Origin: Cinclus cinclus
Taxonomy: Eukaryota; Chordata; Aves; Passeriformes; Cinclidae
Assembly (NCBI RefSeq): GCF_963662255.1
Contig: NC_085055.1
Coordinates: 19,764,704 to 19,828,703, forward strand
Direction: 5' to 3'
Length of the DNA: 64,000 nucleotides
Part shown: positions 50,633 to 64,000 of the stretch, one piece after another
Numbering within the stretch: the stretch's first letter is position 1
Layout of the letters: the number at the start of each line of letters is the position of its first letter
Notes under the pieces: generated by a model
Seen by the model: only the letters and a program-made list of their open reading frames with translations
Told to the model about the DNA's origin: nothing
Database searches by the model: none
Translations under genes and position numbers: made by a program

Positions 50633-53600
50633 GCCCCAAAAGCAAAAAGCCACTCAACATATAGTGTCTAGAGGAGAAATGCAAAAACCTTGGAAAGGCT
50701 AATCTAGGCAATTGAATTTACAGCATTATTTGATGTTAAAAGTCAGGGACTTGGTAATTGTATTGCTTTAGCAAACTGTGTGGCTAATCCAGCCACTTCC
50801 CTCAGGTGAATTACCTGGTTCTTACACGAGGTGCAGCTCTGATGTTTCCCCCCCAACTCTTCATTACTGTGGCTTTTGTTTCCTTCACAGGTACCACCTA
50901 CCTTTACTGTCAAATGTGAAACAGATTAAAAGGTTTAGTTAATTTCAGAAATGTTTTTCTCTGCTGAGTTTTATCTTAGATGATTTTAATTTCTATTACA
51001 GACCTGAAGAATGGTAGCCCAAAGGCTCTTCTGATTTCTGTGGCTGGGATTTTTTTCTAACTAAAATAGTATGGTCTGATAAGATTTAATCTCTTCCTGC
51101 AAATGTTGATTTTCTGATGTGTTTATGCCATCACAGCTACCATGGCACATCTGCCATAAACATACTGACCTCTTTTGGAAAGGGACTTTCCTTTGTGCTT
51201 CATGATCCTATTACAGAGCTGCTTAGAATATATTCCATTAAATATATGTATGTATTTTAAACAGGTTTCTGCTGAGTGTCACGGAATGGACTTGATCTTT
51301 TATCAGAAAGATACACTACTGCAAGAGGATTTCCAGATTGTTTCCCAAAGAAAGATATTCTCTGCAGATTTGAGATCTTTGTAAGAAGATGGAGCTCATT
51401 TGAAAAACTCCCTTTTGTAGCAAATACCTCTTCAGTTCATAGACAACTGTAATGCTTTGGGGGTACCTTCACTTTCTAAAAAACTTGGAACTAGTTGGTC
51501 TTTAAGATTTCCTTTCAATCAAAGTCCTCCCATTCTAAAACACTACTTTCAAGTAGCCCCTTTACTTCCATACACTGTTCAAATGAGTACTTGACTGAGT
51601 GGGCTACACAATCAATTTGCAAGTAGATGAAGTGCATTGGTCTTGCAGAATAGGTCTCAGAATCTAACCTGACTGTACTGAATTCCACAGCTCTTGCTGT
51701 GAGTTTAGCAGGGGCTGTGCCATGCCCTGCTCTAGTGACTGGGGCTGCTGTTGGCCATGTCCCCTTCCCAACACCGAGTCTCATAGAGCAGATGGAGTGA
51801 TTGGCCAAAAGCTGGGTCTGTCCAGCCAGTGGGGTATTGTGGTGGACATGTTTGTAATACTATGTGTGAGGATATCATCTGGGTATGTATTTAATGCAGT
51901 CTGGGGGCTCTGTTTAATGAGTGACTTCTAACAGTCCTCTCTTTGAAGTCCTTAATATTGGCCAAAATGCCCTCTCTGTCTGCTGCATTATCGAAATAAA
52001 TGGGTATGGATGTGCTCTCCTGTTCTTTATAAGGGATTTGAAAGCCCAAGGGCTTATGGTGCAGTGTAGTGTTTACATCAGTGAGCTCAGGCTCAGATCA
52101 GTTACTTACCCATCCTTTTTTGTCTCCTCTTCTGGATCAACACTCTGTTCAGCATTGTTGGCATGCTTTATTTTAAACTACCTGGCCTCACCTTCCCAGG
52201 AGCTCGGAGTAGCTTGGCTTAAGCCTCAGCTGCTGGAGGTTGAGGCAGTGGGGGAGATCCCTGACTGTGTTTCATATTTGAAGTAGGAGTAGACAGATTT
52301 GATCTTTAATTCAGAGGACAGGGAGAAACATCAGTTTGTCTGTTCCAGAGGTGGCAATTTGGAGATCTCTGCTGGTTTCTCTCTCATCCCATACTTAGAG
52401 CCACAGCCTATCTTTCTCCTCTTAAAGCAAGATGAAGCAAGGCACTTCTGATGCTTTTGTCCCCAGCAAAGCCTGTACAATTTTGCTTTCAGGTCCTTTT
52501 GTAGTTTTTGGTATGGAGGATACAGACCACAATGCCTTATCTTTGCATTCATATGGGGAATTTTAACTTTGCAGCAGATTCCTGGCCTTATTTAATCTTG
52601 CAGTATAGATGTTAGATACAGCAGGGGATTGAGTTTTGCTTCTAGTTCCAAGTCATACGTGTCCTGATTAATAACAGGGAGGAATCCTCTTAGAAGAATT
52701 TCTTTTCATAGCAGTGGAGGTTTGTGGTTGGTGTGATTTACATCAGTGTCCTGTTTCAGCTTGCCTGCCTCATGATTTAGGTCTGTCCCTTACAATTGAA
52801 GGGAGTCTGTAGTTCAGTAGAAATGCAATGCATCTATAGCATCTTTGTGAAGACTTTTCTATCCTATTACCTGTAGTATTAGCAGTTTTCCTTTTAAGCT
52901 TTTGATGGGATGGTTCTTGTACTTTTGGCAATCTAATCTGTTCTTCATTTTTCTGTGGAAATAGTCTTTTTTGGTAGTAAATGCCTCAGCTAGAAGAATT
53001 TAAGTTATTCAAGCATTTATAGCATACTCTCTTGATTCTTTAAGATGACTTCTAGAGCTCTTGCTAAATTTTTAAATAAGGGTGGAAAATAGCACCACGA
53101 CTCCCACCACTGCCTCTTCTTTTTTTGTCCTAAACTGCAAATGCTGCAGCTCAAGCAGCTCTGGATGCACTGGGTGTTAGGGGACCTGCACCTGTCTTTA
53201 TTTGTAGGATGAGACTTTTCACAAGCAGCACCTTGTTTGTTCCTATGACCAAAGCAGTCTGCAGGACTATTGGAAACCAAGAACCTTCTCCCTGGATAAT
53301 CATGATGATGGTATGAAATGTGTTGTAATCTTTTTTTTAATCAGGATCATTTCAGGAAGACCTCAAGCTTTACCGTTGTTCCACTTAACAGGAGCATATA
53401 GCACAGGGCCTCTTGAGGGGCTGGTGCCTTGGGAGGGGCAAGTCCTTCAGTCTACTCAAGTGGAGGTTGAAAAGCTTCTTCCACCTTCCCTGGGAAATGG
53501 GGTATATGTTCCTCTAAGTGACTCATGATGTGAAGGCACATACAGGTAATTGTTTTCAGGTGGTGTGTTAGGGGGAGTTACTGACTCTAGGACTTCCAGA

Positions 53601-54724
53601 GGACTTGCCTTTTTTTATGAAATGCATCACATCAGCTTGGGGAAAGTTAATGGAAAATGACCATGCACTTTTATTTTTTTGGCAGAGTGTGAACTAATTT
53701 TCACTGTATTACTTGATTTTACAAATGTGGGTCATTTTATTTTCTTCACAATAATTTTAAAGATGTGAAAGGAAAAGTATTGTGTAGCTAATCTGTTACA
53801 AAATCCTGAACTGTCAACATTTTAGTTTAATTGCCGTCAAGATGAGTATTTTGTTTCTTGTTTGTATTCATTTAAGCCTTAAAGCAACAGGTAATCAGTT
53901 GGCCATTTTTGCTTGTTGCTTCTGTGGCGTATTCTGGAACTTCTGAATTTCCTAATGCTGGTGTATATAAACCCTCACTTTTGTTGCCAGTAATTTGAAA
54001 AATCATCAGTAATTTCAGTTGTCATTTGTCACCTCAGTCCATTTTGACACCACACCAGCCCAGCTGTCCTGGGTTTTGGAGTGAAATCACAAATGCAACT
54101 GCTGCAGCCTTTCAGCTCCATGCAGCACCTTTCTTGGGGTGTGATTAAAAAGCCTCAAGCATTCATACCTTGTCATGCTGCTTTATCCTTCCCTTTGGCA
54201 GTCCTAATTCACCTACTTCAGGGCTGAAAGCTGTAAAATGATGTGTAATAATCACAATTTTTGCTCCTGTTCTGACTCAAAAGTCCTGTTTTTCCTGTGT
54301 CTTGATGAGCACTTGGTGGATCCACAGGAGCAGACCTGCTACAAATTCACTCTGGTCTTATGAAACATCTCATTTTACAGCTATCAGTGATAGTCTGTCG
54401 GGTTTAATGGGGCCACACTCATCCTTGAGCAGGGCTGTTTCTATGTGGAAGCTCTTCATGGTGTTAGAGAATTTTTTTTTTTTTCAGAAGGATTACCCTT
54501 TCCTGAGAGTGCATGTGCCTCTTTTCTGGGGTGCATGGTTACCTGTGCCTGGCATCCTCAAAGCCAAATACAATTTTTAGATTTTTAGCTTTTGCAGCTC
54601 AACTTCCAAGAGCACCCTTCCTGTGGAGATATGCCACAGATGCTCTGTATCATAAATGAGTCTTCTCTACATTTCTACAGATGTACCAGGCCTGCCTTTT
54701 CCTTCACTTGCTCCATCCTGGGAT

Positions 54725-54920
54725 GGAATCATAGAATACCAGGCTGGCAAGGACCTCACAGGTCATTTCATTCAACCTTGTCTGGCAAAAGCACAATCTA
54801 GAAAAGATGCCCTAGCAACCTGTCCAGCTGAATCTGAAATGCCCAATGTTGAGGAGCCCCCAAATTCCCTGGGGAGGTTATTCCAGTGGCTGATAGGTCT
54901 CTTTGGAGTGGGATTTCCTA
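54725..54920 (-). mobile_element. CR1 LINE fragment (3' end)
   Basis: This is the best-preserved CR1 copy here. The plus strand starts AATCATAGAATACCAGG, the reverse complement of the CR1 3' terminus. It continues with AAGGACCTCACAGGTCA, a GGCAAAAGCAC...CTAGAAAAGATG block, CCTGTCCAGCTGAATCT, and CCCTGGGGAGGTTATTCCAG. The sense strand is minus and the 5' part is truncated. Confidence 0.85.
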
Positions 54921-57523
54921 CTGAACTTAGTACTCAGAGGCAGGAACCTGTATGAAGCTCAAGCCTGTCAACATGGCCTGCAAAGTTTCTTGCTGTAAAT
55001 TCAGAGCCATTATGTGCAAATAATGTTTGACAACTGCATTGTAATATTGTGTGTTAATGACTAAGGGAATGCCATGTGGTTTGTGCTTCCAAAACTTTAG
55101 AGTACCAGACAGTTGCTGGTGGACCTATATATGACTTGTTCATATTCACACTCTGGAGTGAGGTTGAACTTGGGCTTCCTCCCAGCTGCCTGCTGGGTGG
55201 AAGTGCTGAGGGGTAGATGCCCTTTTGCCTAGTGCCTTTCCACCTGAAGACAATATTAACCCTTGCCTAGCTCAGGTAGTTCACTTTTTGGATTTTCTTC
55301 AGTCCCGAATGGAGCGTCTTATCTACTTGTTTTGTCTCTAGAGGCAAGATTTAATACAGATCTTGCATCTGGATTTTGCTACCCCAAATTGGATACACAG
55401 TGGCTTTTATTAGATGCAAGATTTTTCTCCGCTGTGAGAGATTGTTCTCACTTTTAAAAGAAAATCTACACCAGAGAGAAATTTTATTCAAGTAGTCTCA
55501 GAAATATATCTGGTGTTAATTCAGGGCCAGGATATTGAGGTATTTACTTGGACTTGAAGAATCTGGCTTTATCCAGTAATTTGTCAGAAGTACATCTGAC
55601 AGTTATTTCTGTGCCTCTTCTGAGGCTCGGTGGTGATCTCACCCTTCCAGTTCAGACTAGAAGCCTGGGTTAAAGCACCTCACTTTTCCCAGCATACCTG
55701 ACAAAGGGAATTTAAACTGGGCATTGATATGCCTAGTGATTACACATTTTGAGCCTGTGTCTGTAGTACTCATGCTCAGGTACTTGAACAGGTGGCTTTT
55801 CTCATTGCTTTCATTAACAAGGTAGCTTTGGATATGTGCATTTCACATCCATCTCTTATTTCTTTTCCCTTCATCCTTGCAGTGTTTAATGCCTCTCTTT
55901 CAATTACACATTGAGGAAAAACTGACTGTAGAGGGGACTTGCATTACTTTCTGTGGAGGGCATAAGTTTGCATTCAAGTTTTCATTTAGCAGTCCTTGTA
56001 GCTAGGTGAAGTGCTTACTGTCTCCCAGATGGAATAAGTGCATGGATTATATATCTCAAAAGAGTCCATTTACTTCTAATTCTTTCTCATTTTAATAAAT
56101 AATGATCACGTGTCTCTTTTGAGCTCAGTAGAACTTGAACATGTCATATGTTGATAATATTCTTGCTGTTACAGGCAGCTTTGCACATACTTAAAAATTC
56201 ATTGAGGGAGATACTCTTTTGATCCTAAGTGCAAATGTTATCCAGAAAACTTCACAGAGATTGTACCATTATTTTAAGCTTTCCAGCTTGCATTTCTGTG
56301 CAAATCCTTAATTGAATATTTGCAAGAGGCGGTTGCACTCTACCTTGCCCTTTGCTTCAGCCCTCTGGCCCCACCTCTTTTAAGGCACTGATCCCTTTTA
56401 AAGCATGGGGAAAGCTGGACTTGAAGGGCTGTCTTCTACCAGATCTCTGCCAGAAATTAGATCTCTTTTCTCTGCAGTAATTCTCAGTGTGTTTGCACTG
56501 TAATACGCGACTGAAAATGTTGACTTTGTGTTCTTTACTAAAAGCATTAATAGAAAGTCAGCTGCCCATATACTTGAGTAAACGGTGCCATGAGGATATT
56601 GCCCAAAATTTAATTTTTGAGTTGCTTGTGTGTTGTTTTCTTTAACATAATTCCTCACAATAGCTTCATTGTTCTGTGTAAAACAGCAGATCTTATTTTT
56701 CTTTGCCTCACAGTAGGGAGAATGAACGGAGTATGGAAGTAAGAAATCTGATGTTATTTTCACCAGGTTTTTTTTTGTTTGTTTCTGTTTCGCAAGCGAC
56801 TTAAATTCAGAGCAAATGTTCAGTAGGTGAGTCTTGACAGGTGATCTCTATACCACCTGATTAAAACCTGGAGGAACGTAGAGAAAATTTACATTAAATA
56901 ATTTAAACTCAAAGGGAAAATGTTTTAACTTATAAAATCTTGAAGCAAGAGGCTGTTATGGTTATCTACTAAATCTGGCTGTACAAATTCAGTAATTTGA
57001 GTTGAAGAGCTGACTATGTACACAGTTTCTTATAAAAGTTGTATGAAAATGAATATACAGAAAATGATTGTTAATGTGACAAATGTATTTTTAATAACTT
57101 AGTGTCTTAGAAAGATCATTAGATAAGATCACCAGTTATTCCCAATGCCTGTGTTGTGTAAGACTCACATGGGGACTGACACGAACTGGTACCTCCAGCA
57201 CTGGGAGTTCACCACAGTCTTGGGGTGACCACTACTTACCTTGGCATGGCAGTGGCTTTTAAATAGTCCCTTAACAACTACTGATAGATAGAATTCTATG
57301 TACCTGACTGGATAAAGTCCTGAGCAACCTGGTTGATTTCCTAGCTGGCCCTGCTTTGACCTCTGGAGATGCTTTCCAGGCTGGCTCCTCCCTTGATCTT
57401 TGTGTATATAAATGTATGCGAGGGTGTAACCAAGTAGTGTTTGTGGATAGTTTATAAAGAAGTGCTGGGTGATTTCAGATATAGCTATAATAAACCTTTC
57501 CTCTGCTGGTTTTCTTTTCCCAG

Positions 57524-57688
57524 TCTGCCACTAAGAAACCCCGGAAGTCTCCAGCGGACAAGGGGCGTTCCGACGCTGGAGCTCGAGGAGCGAGTCGTGG
57601 GAGAGCCAATGGCCACCCCCAGCAGAATGGAGAAGGGGAGCCTGTCACTTTGTTTGAGGTGGTTAAGCTGGGAAAGAGTGCTATGCAG
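57524..57688 (+). CDS. STAG1: STAG1 coding exon 3 (basic linker into the STAG core)
   Basis: This encodes residues 45-99 in phase 0 at both ends (165 bp, 55 codons). It begins [10 protein letters not shown], a basic stretch continuing the AT-hook region. Next comes a Gly/Arg/Ala-rich linker (residues 58-74) and [13 protein letters not shown]. It ends with [14 protein letters not shown], the highly conserved entry to the STAG/SA core shared with STAG2. The part before residue 70 differs at several positions from the mammalian SA1 sequence as I recall it, while the end is identical. It is CpG-dense: eight CpGs within 57542-57597. The donor CAG/GTAAAA follows. The next exon, expected to continue with the VDDW region, is not in the window. 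Confidence 0.95.
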
Positions 57689-60600
57689 GTAAAATATCTA
57701 CTTGTGTTCCTCCTCACAATTCAGTGTATGCTGACTGGAGTCCAGTCTAAGCTGTGCTTTTGTAATCAATAGTATTTTCTCATGGCTGCTGTGGTCCAAC
57801 AGACTGTATGATAAAGTACAGGACTGAGTGGGTTGTGATAGAGTGCTTTCATGTATCCTACTGAAGAGCGAGAGATCTGGCAGAAGGTCATGTGTTTCAA
57901 ATTCTCCATCATTTTGTTCATTGCTCCCAAGTTAAAAATGTATGTTGATATTAAGGAGTTCATTAAAGTGTATCCTATAGCAATCTTTATATGGGCAAAA
58001 AGTGCATGAAAATAATGATGAATCCAAGCCTTTTTTTGTTCACTTGTGTTTTCAAGAATACCTGCTCTACAAGCAGTTTGGAGCCCTTTGCACTGGAACT
58101 TGCATTCCCACTGTCCCCATCAGGACAGCAGGTGAAGGCTGAACTATTTTCCTAGACTTCCAGTGAGTCTTGAGGGAGAACACTGACAGGTCCTGAAGGC
58201 ATATTGTTCATTGTAAAATAAATAAGATCATCCTAGTTGCCTCCAGAAATGTTTCTTTCCTTATGTTTTGATCAGGTCAGAGGTCTTTACAGGATGTGTG
58301 GGGCCAGGTGAGTCGCACCTCAGGACCCTGCACAGAGGATTGGTTTTGACAGTGTTGTGTGGTTTTAGGAAGCTGCTCTGCTGCAGCTCTTGGTTTTGAT
58401 ACTCAAAGGAGAAACAATGGGCCCAAAACACTCTTCAGCCCATACAGTCCAAAACCAGCAGTCATTCCTGCTCTGAAGGACTGTTTAAGCATTTACTTTG
58501 CATTTCAACAACACAGGACTTAACCCAGTATCTGTTTGTTTTGATGCTGACAAACATGAGAAAAGTACAAATTAAGAAAATTTGGTCTTAAGCCCACTCT
58601 CAATATTACTTTTAGTATAGCTAAAAGCTAAGCCTCTTTTAAGTCCCAGAGGAACCAAAAGTTGCAAATGATTGAAAGTTGTTGAAAATTTTCTGTCCCA
58701 AATCTGTGGAAAGTCTGAGATGTCATTTTAAAGATGTAATACACAGGGAGCAAATGAGAATTTTTGTTTTTCATAGTTTCTGTGTTTACACTTACTTAGG
58801 ATTGACCCCTCTTATCTTGTAGGTGAAGACAGAACAAATTTACTCCTAACAAAGCTACAGATTCCTTATGCCTTTTTTTCCTACAACAGAGCTTCCAACT
58901 TTGTTTGGTTTTCAGCATTTTTTCAAATTTTGTTTTTGGCAGGAATTGAGGAAACATCTGGAGTCTATTTTCTGGTTTTACTGTGGTACAGGATATACAA
59001 TATACTTGATGTAGTATAGTTGACTTAGAGTTATTGATATTTGCAGAAGCCAAGAGGAAAGGAATGGGCAACTGCTTTGATATTTGATGACTGTGTGTAT
59101 GTGGAATTGACTTTGATACATTTTATCTATTTCAAATGAGATGCCCAGGCAAGTCTGCTGCAGATCAAATGCAAAAAAAATAAATTGTCTGCATGTTTGT
59201 ATTAAGAAACCTTTGGGATTCAGATACAAAGAAATTGTTTTGGGAAGTGGAGAATTTGTATATGCATGTGTAGGTGGATGTGTGTCTGCATGTTCACATA
59301 TACATACCTGTATCCACAAATATGCATAGACACACATGCTTAACATGTACCCAGCTTGCATATAGGAGAAAAGTACACAGCACCATCTGAGCTGGGGAGA
59401 GATTATACACAAATAGTAAAGGAATAGGCAAGAGTATTTGAAGGCCTGGGGTGCAAACAGGCATAAACAACTTGAGCCCTAATTTCAGGAGTATGCATTG
59501 GTTGGGCACCTTTGAAAAATTTACTCTTGGTAAAATATTCTAAAAAATTAAAGAAACCTTATAGTAGGAAAGAGAATGCAATCAAAATGTGATTTAATAT
59601 TTTTTAACTTGCACTTTTGGACAGTCATCTCATGTGAAACCAAGGTTCTGTCAACCAAACTTACTAGTGTCTTTATACTTGGATTGTATCGTAATAGCTT
59701 AGGGATTTTGATGTAAAAATTAGAAATACTTGGCATTTTTGTTTTTCATAGTTTTGATGCAGGTGTTTTCGTTCAGTTTTAGCAATTTTGTCAATATTGC
59801 AGTTTTCAAACAGGTGCCATATATTTGTATTCCGCCAAACATATTATTTCTCAATATTTAGTCCCTTCCCTGTAATATGAACATATTTTTTTTTCTAGTG
59901 CTCCTAAGTTTGCTTCCAGCAATGAAGAGCCAGGAAAATTCAATTAATGTATTCTGAGATTACATGGAAATCATGTGCTTTCTTTTCTGATCAATCTGCT
60001 CCTTATGTTTGCGCTCAGAATTTTTTTTAGTTGTTAGATTTTTTCTGGCTTTTTGATGCCAATTCGTAAAAGTCTGTTGCTGAATTCAATTTTCACTTCT
60101 TCTAAGCTCCTCTATTTTGGTTCTCAGAGCAGGATTCATTTATTACTTCTCTTCAGGCTTACTGCTAGGTGCTTCTTCCAGGGAAATAAAATCAGTTTAA
60201 GTTTTTGTATTTCAAGTATACATAACTCTAGGACTGCTCTTTGCATAAAATCTTTGCCTCTGTCACAGGGTGCTGCTTATGTCTTGCTTGAACTCTGTTA
60301 ATCTGTCTGATGCCCACGTTAAGTTGGTATCAGATGGTTGTCAGTGTTTTTCATTTGCTCTGTAACCTTTTGTACAGTTAGTGCTTCAGAAGTTGTTCTG
60401 TCAGCAGCTCCCTGTGTATGAAGTGTGATGTGACCTTATTCTCATGCTTTCTGCGGGTACATTTTCAAGTATTACTCCATTAAAACTATTCATAGGACTT
60501 CTTCAGTGGCTTTTGCTTTTGTAGTCAAACATGATACTCTTCTGCTTTTGTCATTTATCTCTTCCATATATTTAATTTTTAGTTATATAATTTTGTGGTG

Positions 60601-63600
60601 ACAGCTATATCCTGTACATTTCCATACTTGGAGCTTCCATAAGCAGAACGGTCTCTATCAGCATTTCTCGTGCTCAGCTGCCTGCTGGTGGGAATGAAGG
60701 CTTGGGTGAGCCTTGGTCTGTGACCCTGATGTAAAGATGACAGGGAACTAAATAACTTTACTTCTGAGATGAGATCAGATTTTGTTTAGGACTGAGACTG
60801 CAAATTTCTCACGAGTTATTTATGACCAGTTATTTGTAATGAAGTTTGTACTACTGGTGGTCAAACCAAGCATAGAAGTGTTCTGCTTTCTTGTCTGCAA
60901 AGGGGTTTTGTTCTCTCAGACCATCAGAGAGAATGGATCATCAGTAGTTCTAGGAGGTGTTCAGTGCCAAAGCATGAGCAGATCTGTTCACTCTGCAATA
61001 TTCCATGCATTACCAGTCACCCTTAACAGCTCACTACAGAGTGGAGGCTGATTTTGAGGAAAAAAAAAAAACTTTAAAAATTGCTACCTCTGCTTATGCT
61101 CAGCTAATAAAAGGTGATCTTGGTGTTGATTAGACATAGTTCAGAATAAATATGGCTCCATTATATGCCAGCAAATATTTTAAGATAAGTATCCAAGTTA
61201 GTGTGTTGTAATGGCATTTTTCATTGTGCCACCAGTTCTTCCTTTTCTTTCCAGAAATCAAGGATGCCCAAGGATTCACTGTTCTTACCTGCACTTCTTG
61301 GCACGTGGGTATTTGTGTCCTTTGAGGTTCCTTCCCTGTCCAAGTAAAGCTGTATTTGTAGCACTGCTTACCCTGCCTTGAGAAGGCCATCTCTGGCAGC
61401 AGGTCACACTTATTCCTGGTTAGAGTGACTGTATAACCATACTGACCTCATGCAGGAGGAATTGCACGTGTTTTTACATAGATCCTTGAGATTAGGAACG
61501 TCAGAGTAGCTGTAACTGGATTGCACCAAAAATCCAACAGCCTGTGTCTGACAGTGGCAGTTAAGAGAGGCAATAAGGTGGCAAAAATAAATTTTAGGTA
61601 TTCTCCCCACCTCTGGGCCACTGTGGTGTCTGTGTCCTCAGTGGCCTAAATGGCTCTCTCTTCTCTGAGTTTCTTTTCTCCCTCTAGAAGTGTTTTTTGC
61701 CAGATGACATCTCTGTGTCTTCCTCAGCTATTTCTGAAAGCAAAGGTCTTTGAAGATTGAAAATACACAGATATGGATTAAGTACTACCCATGCTTTTTG
61801 TGTTAAAGGCATGTTTTAGTTTAATTGTCCTTTACTGTGTTTTAACTGCTGTATCCTCCACCTTGAAGGATGGATAATAACTTAGTTTCCCCAGATTGAC
61901 TCAGAAACTCCTTAGGAGTTTGAGTATGCAGTCTCTAAAGTTTACTGGGCAAAATAACTTCATGTATTATTAATACTTAAACTTTCATTTTGCTAGGCAG
62001 ATTTCTTCTATAGTAATCTTGCTTTGCTCTTGATTGTATGGTACTGAATTAAAAGAAAAAAAATCAAAACTAGGTACACATTTTTATAGTTGTTACACTG
62101 GGAACAATTTAGCCATCAAATGAAGCATTAATTAATTAGAGGAGTATCCCTTAATACCAAGTGAATTTTTCTGCCGTCATCACACAAGGCTTCTTTTCCC
62201 TTGTGATTTAATAAGATGTGAGATGATTCTGCTGTTGATGTGAACACAAGTGGCAGTAGTGCAGTGGGTGAAGGCATTCATACCTGAAAATACTCATTAT
62301 ACTTGAAGGCAGAGTAGTCTTTTGCTCTCTAGAATGTTGATGTTTTTTGAAGTGTCTGGGGTGATCTGTGAACCCTTTACAAACCATGCCAGCGAAGGAA
62401 TACAAATAATGTGTTTTAATAAATTGATGGGTCTTTTACTGGAAGAGCTCAGTTTTGTTTCAGCACTCCTCTAAGTATCTTTTCATTCTGGTGTTCAATG
62501 TTGTATGAGCAGTTTTGATGCTTTGTGGCATCATTCACACCTGTGATTGGCTCAGCTTGAACAGACACAGCCCCTTGGAAATGGTGTAACATGTCAACTG
62601 TGAGAGATGAGCACCTGCAAAAGTTCTGTACCACCTTAGAAAATCTTCTTGGTGAGAGCTTTGTGTGGTGCACTCAGGTGAGGAACTGCTGCTCTGAGTA
62701 GTGTGGATCTGCTGGGCAAGAGTGCCCAGCCTCATGAGTTCCTGTGATTTTAGTCCGTTTGAAAGCAGAATTTTCCTTTTATGCCCTCAGTGTAATGCCA
62801 GTTAAACTTTACCATTCTAAGATTGTCCTCAGAGAAATTTTTTTTTTTTTTATTTTGGTAGTGTTTTTTCTCCCAAATGGTTCAATGTAACATGTTAAAT
62901 TGATTTCCTTGTGTAATGACATTTAATACCCAGTCTACTGCACAGAACTATGTATTTACACAAAATGCCAAACAGATAATCCTGTATGGAGACTATAAAT
63001 CCCTTAGTTTTATTGGGAAGAAATACCTCTAGGATTGTATTCCTTTCTTCTCTGTGCTTCAGAAAATAAAAAGTTACGTAGGTAGACACTGGAGAAAATA
63101 AATTTTCTCATTGTGGCTTACTGTTATCTAAAGTGAGATTTTTTTGGGTTTTTTTTAAAAGAAAATAATTTTGGCTTATCAGGAAGTGCACGATGGGTGT
63201 TAGCAAAGTATGAACTCTTTCATAATTTAAAATTATGATCCTTAGAGAAAAAGAATAAAGTGCATGTCCTCAAGCAGCAGTTAATTTTTCTTATCCTTAT
63301 TTAGGTTTTCACTGGGTGTATATTAGACTTACTGCCTGCAGTTTGGAATGCATTGCACTCATCCTGGAATGTACTGCCCAATCTAAATTGTACATACTTT
63401 CACACATTAGGAGCTACCTTCTCCCTAGCAGCCATCTGTGTAATTTCTTCAGTTTTCATAAAATTTATCCTTAAAAGGCTTATATTATTTTTTTTAAATC
63501 CAGCTTGAATAGATTCAGTTAAAAATTTTTATGCAGAGTGTTTTAAGTCTCTCACTACTTGCTTTTTTTCCCCTAGGTCCTTCTTTTTAGTGTACTAAGT

Positions 63601-64000
63601 TCTTCTTGCTGTCTGTTAAAGTGTATTTTCTACTTTTCTATTTGAGTTGCTCTTTATACAGGTTATTGAAATATTTCACTCTGTATTCCTTTTTTAATCC
63701 GTTTCAAATTTCATTTGAGTGATTTTGGGGTTTTGGCTGAAGTTAGTGTAAGCTTTGATTTTTGGATTTTTTCCTACCTTGATGTAAACACATTGCACAC
63801 CCATTCTAGAGTAATTTTTTTCTTTCACATTCACTGTAAATGAAGCATGTCCATGATCAGTTGTATGAAATGGAAAATTGTTTAAAGTTCTTTATACTCA
63901 ACTCAATTTGGCTTGGTTTGCAGTTGACTCAATTGACTCCATTTTTATATGCACTTTGTATACAGTGTCATTTGTTTTACCTTTTGTTTGTAGCACTGTT
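57689..64000 (+). other. STAG1 intron 4 (5' part, runs off the window)
   Basis: The intron starts with GTAAAA at 57689, and no further STAG1 exon appears before 64000. The sequence is AT-leaning with scattered A and T runs (for example an A run near 61061). An imperfect inverted repeat built on TGTGTGTCTGCAT/ATGCATAGACACACA lies around 59275-59340. No transposon, RNA gene or coding frame with recognisable content was found. Confidence 0.8.

Overview
The window is vertebrate nuclear DNA, most likely from a bird. It holds the 5' end of STAG1 (cohesin subunit SA1) on the + strand: a CpG-island promoter, a probable untranslated exon 1, and the first three coding exons. These sit in four introns, and the gene runs off the right edge. 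The bird assignment rests on four fragments that match the avian CR1 LINE 3' region, one avian-type endogenous-retrovirus LTR, compact introns and the lack of mammalian-type SINEs. I could not run a database search, so family identities come from recognition.

Layout. 1-1640 is upstream flank with a possible short divergent minus-strand transcript. 1640-3250 is a CpG island with E2F, NRF1, SP1 and YY1-type sites and a strong splice donor at 2529/2530. 2530-40911 is intron 1 (about 38 kb). 40912-41046 is the exon with the start codon, including a short upstream ORF and an AUG-stop element. 41047-48518 is intron 2, which contains a 0.94 kb, 45-unit minisatellite. 48519-48621 is the exon encoding the acidic N-terminus and the AT-hook. 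48622-57523 is intron 3. 57524-57688 is the exon leading into the conserved STAG core. 57689-64000 is the start of intron 4.

The three coding pieces join in frame into 99 residues of SA1; the full protein is roughly 1,260 residues in other vertebrates, so over 90% of the protein lies outside the window. Most long open frames here are not genes: those at 1.4-3.4 kb come from CpG-island composition, and those at 41.8-42.9 kb come from a repeat unit whose length is a multiple of three. I found no tRNA, rRNA, snRNA, CRISPR or bacterial features, and nothing I would call an undescribed biological system. The most unusual items are the nested minisatellite, the start-stop element in the 5' UTR, the CpG-dense third coding exon and the possible divergent transcript.
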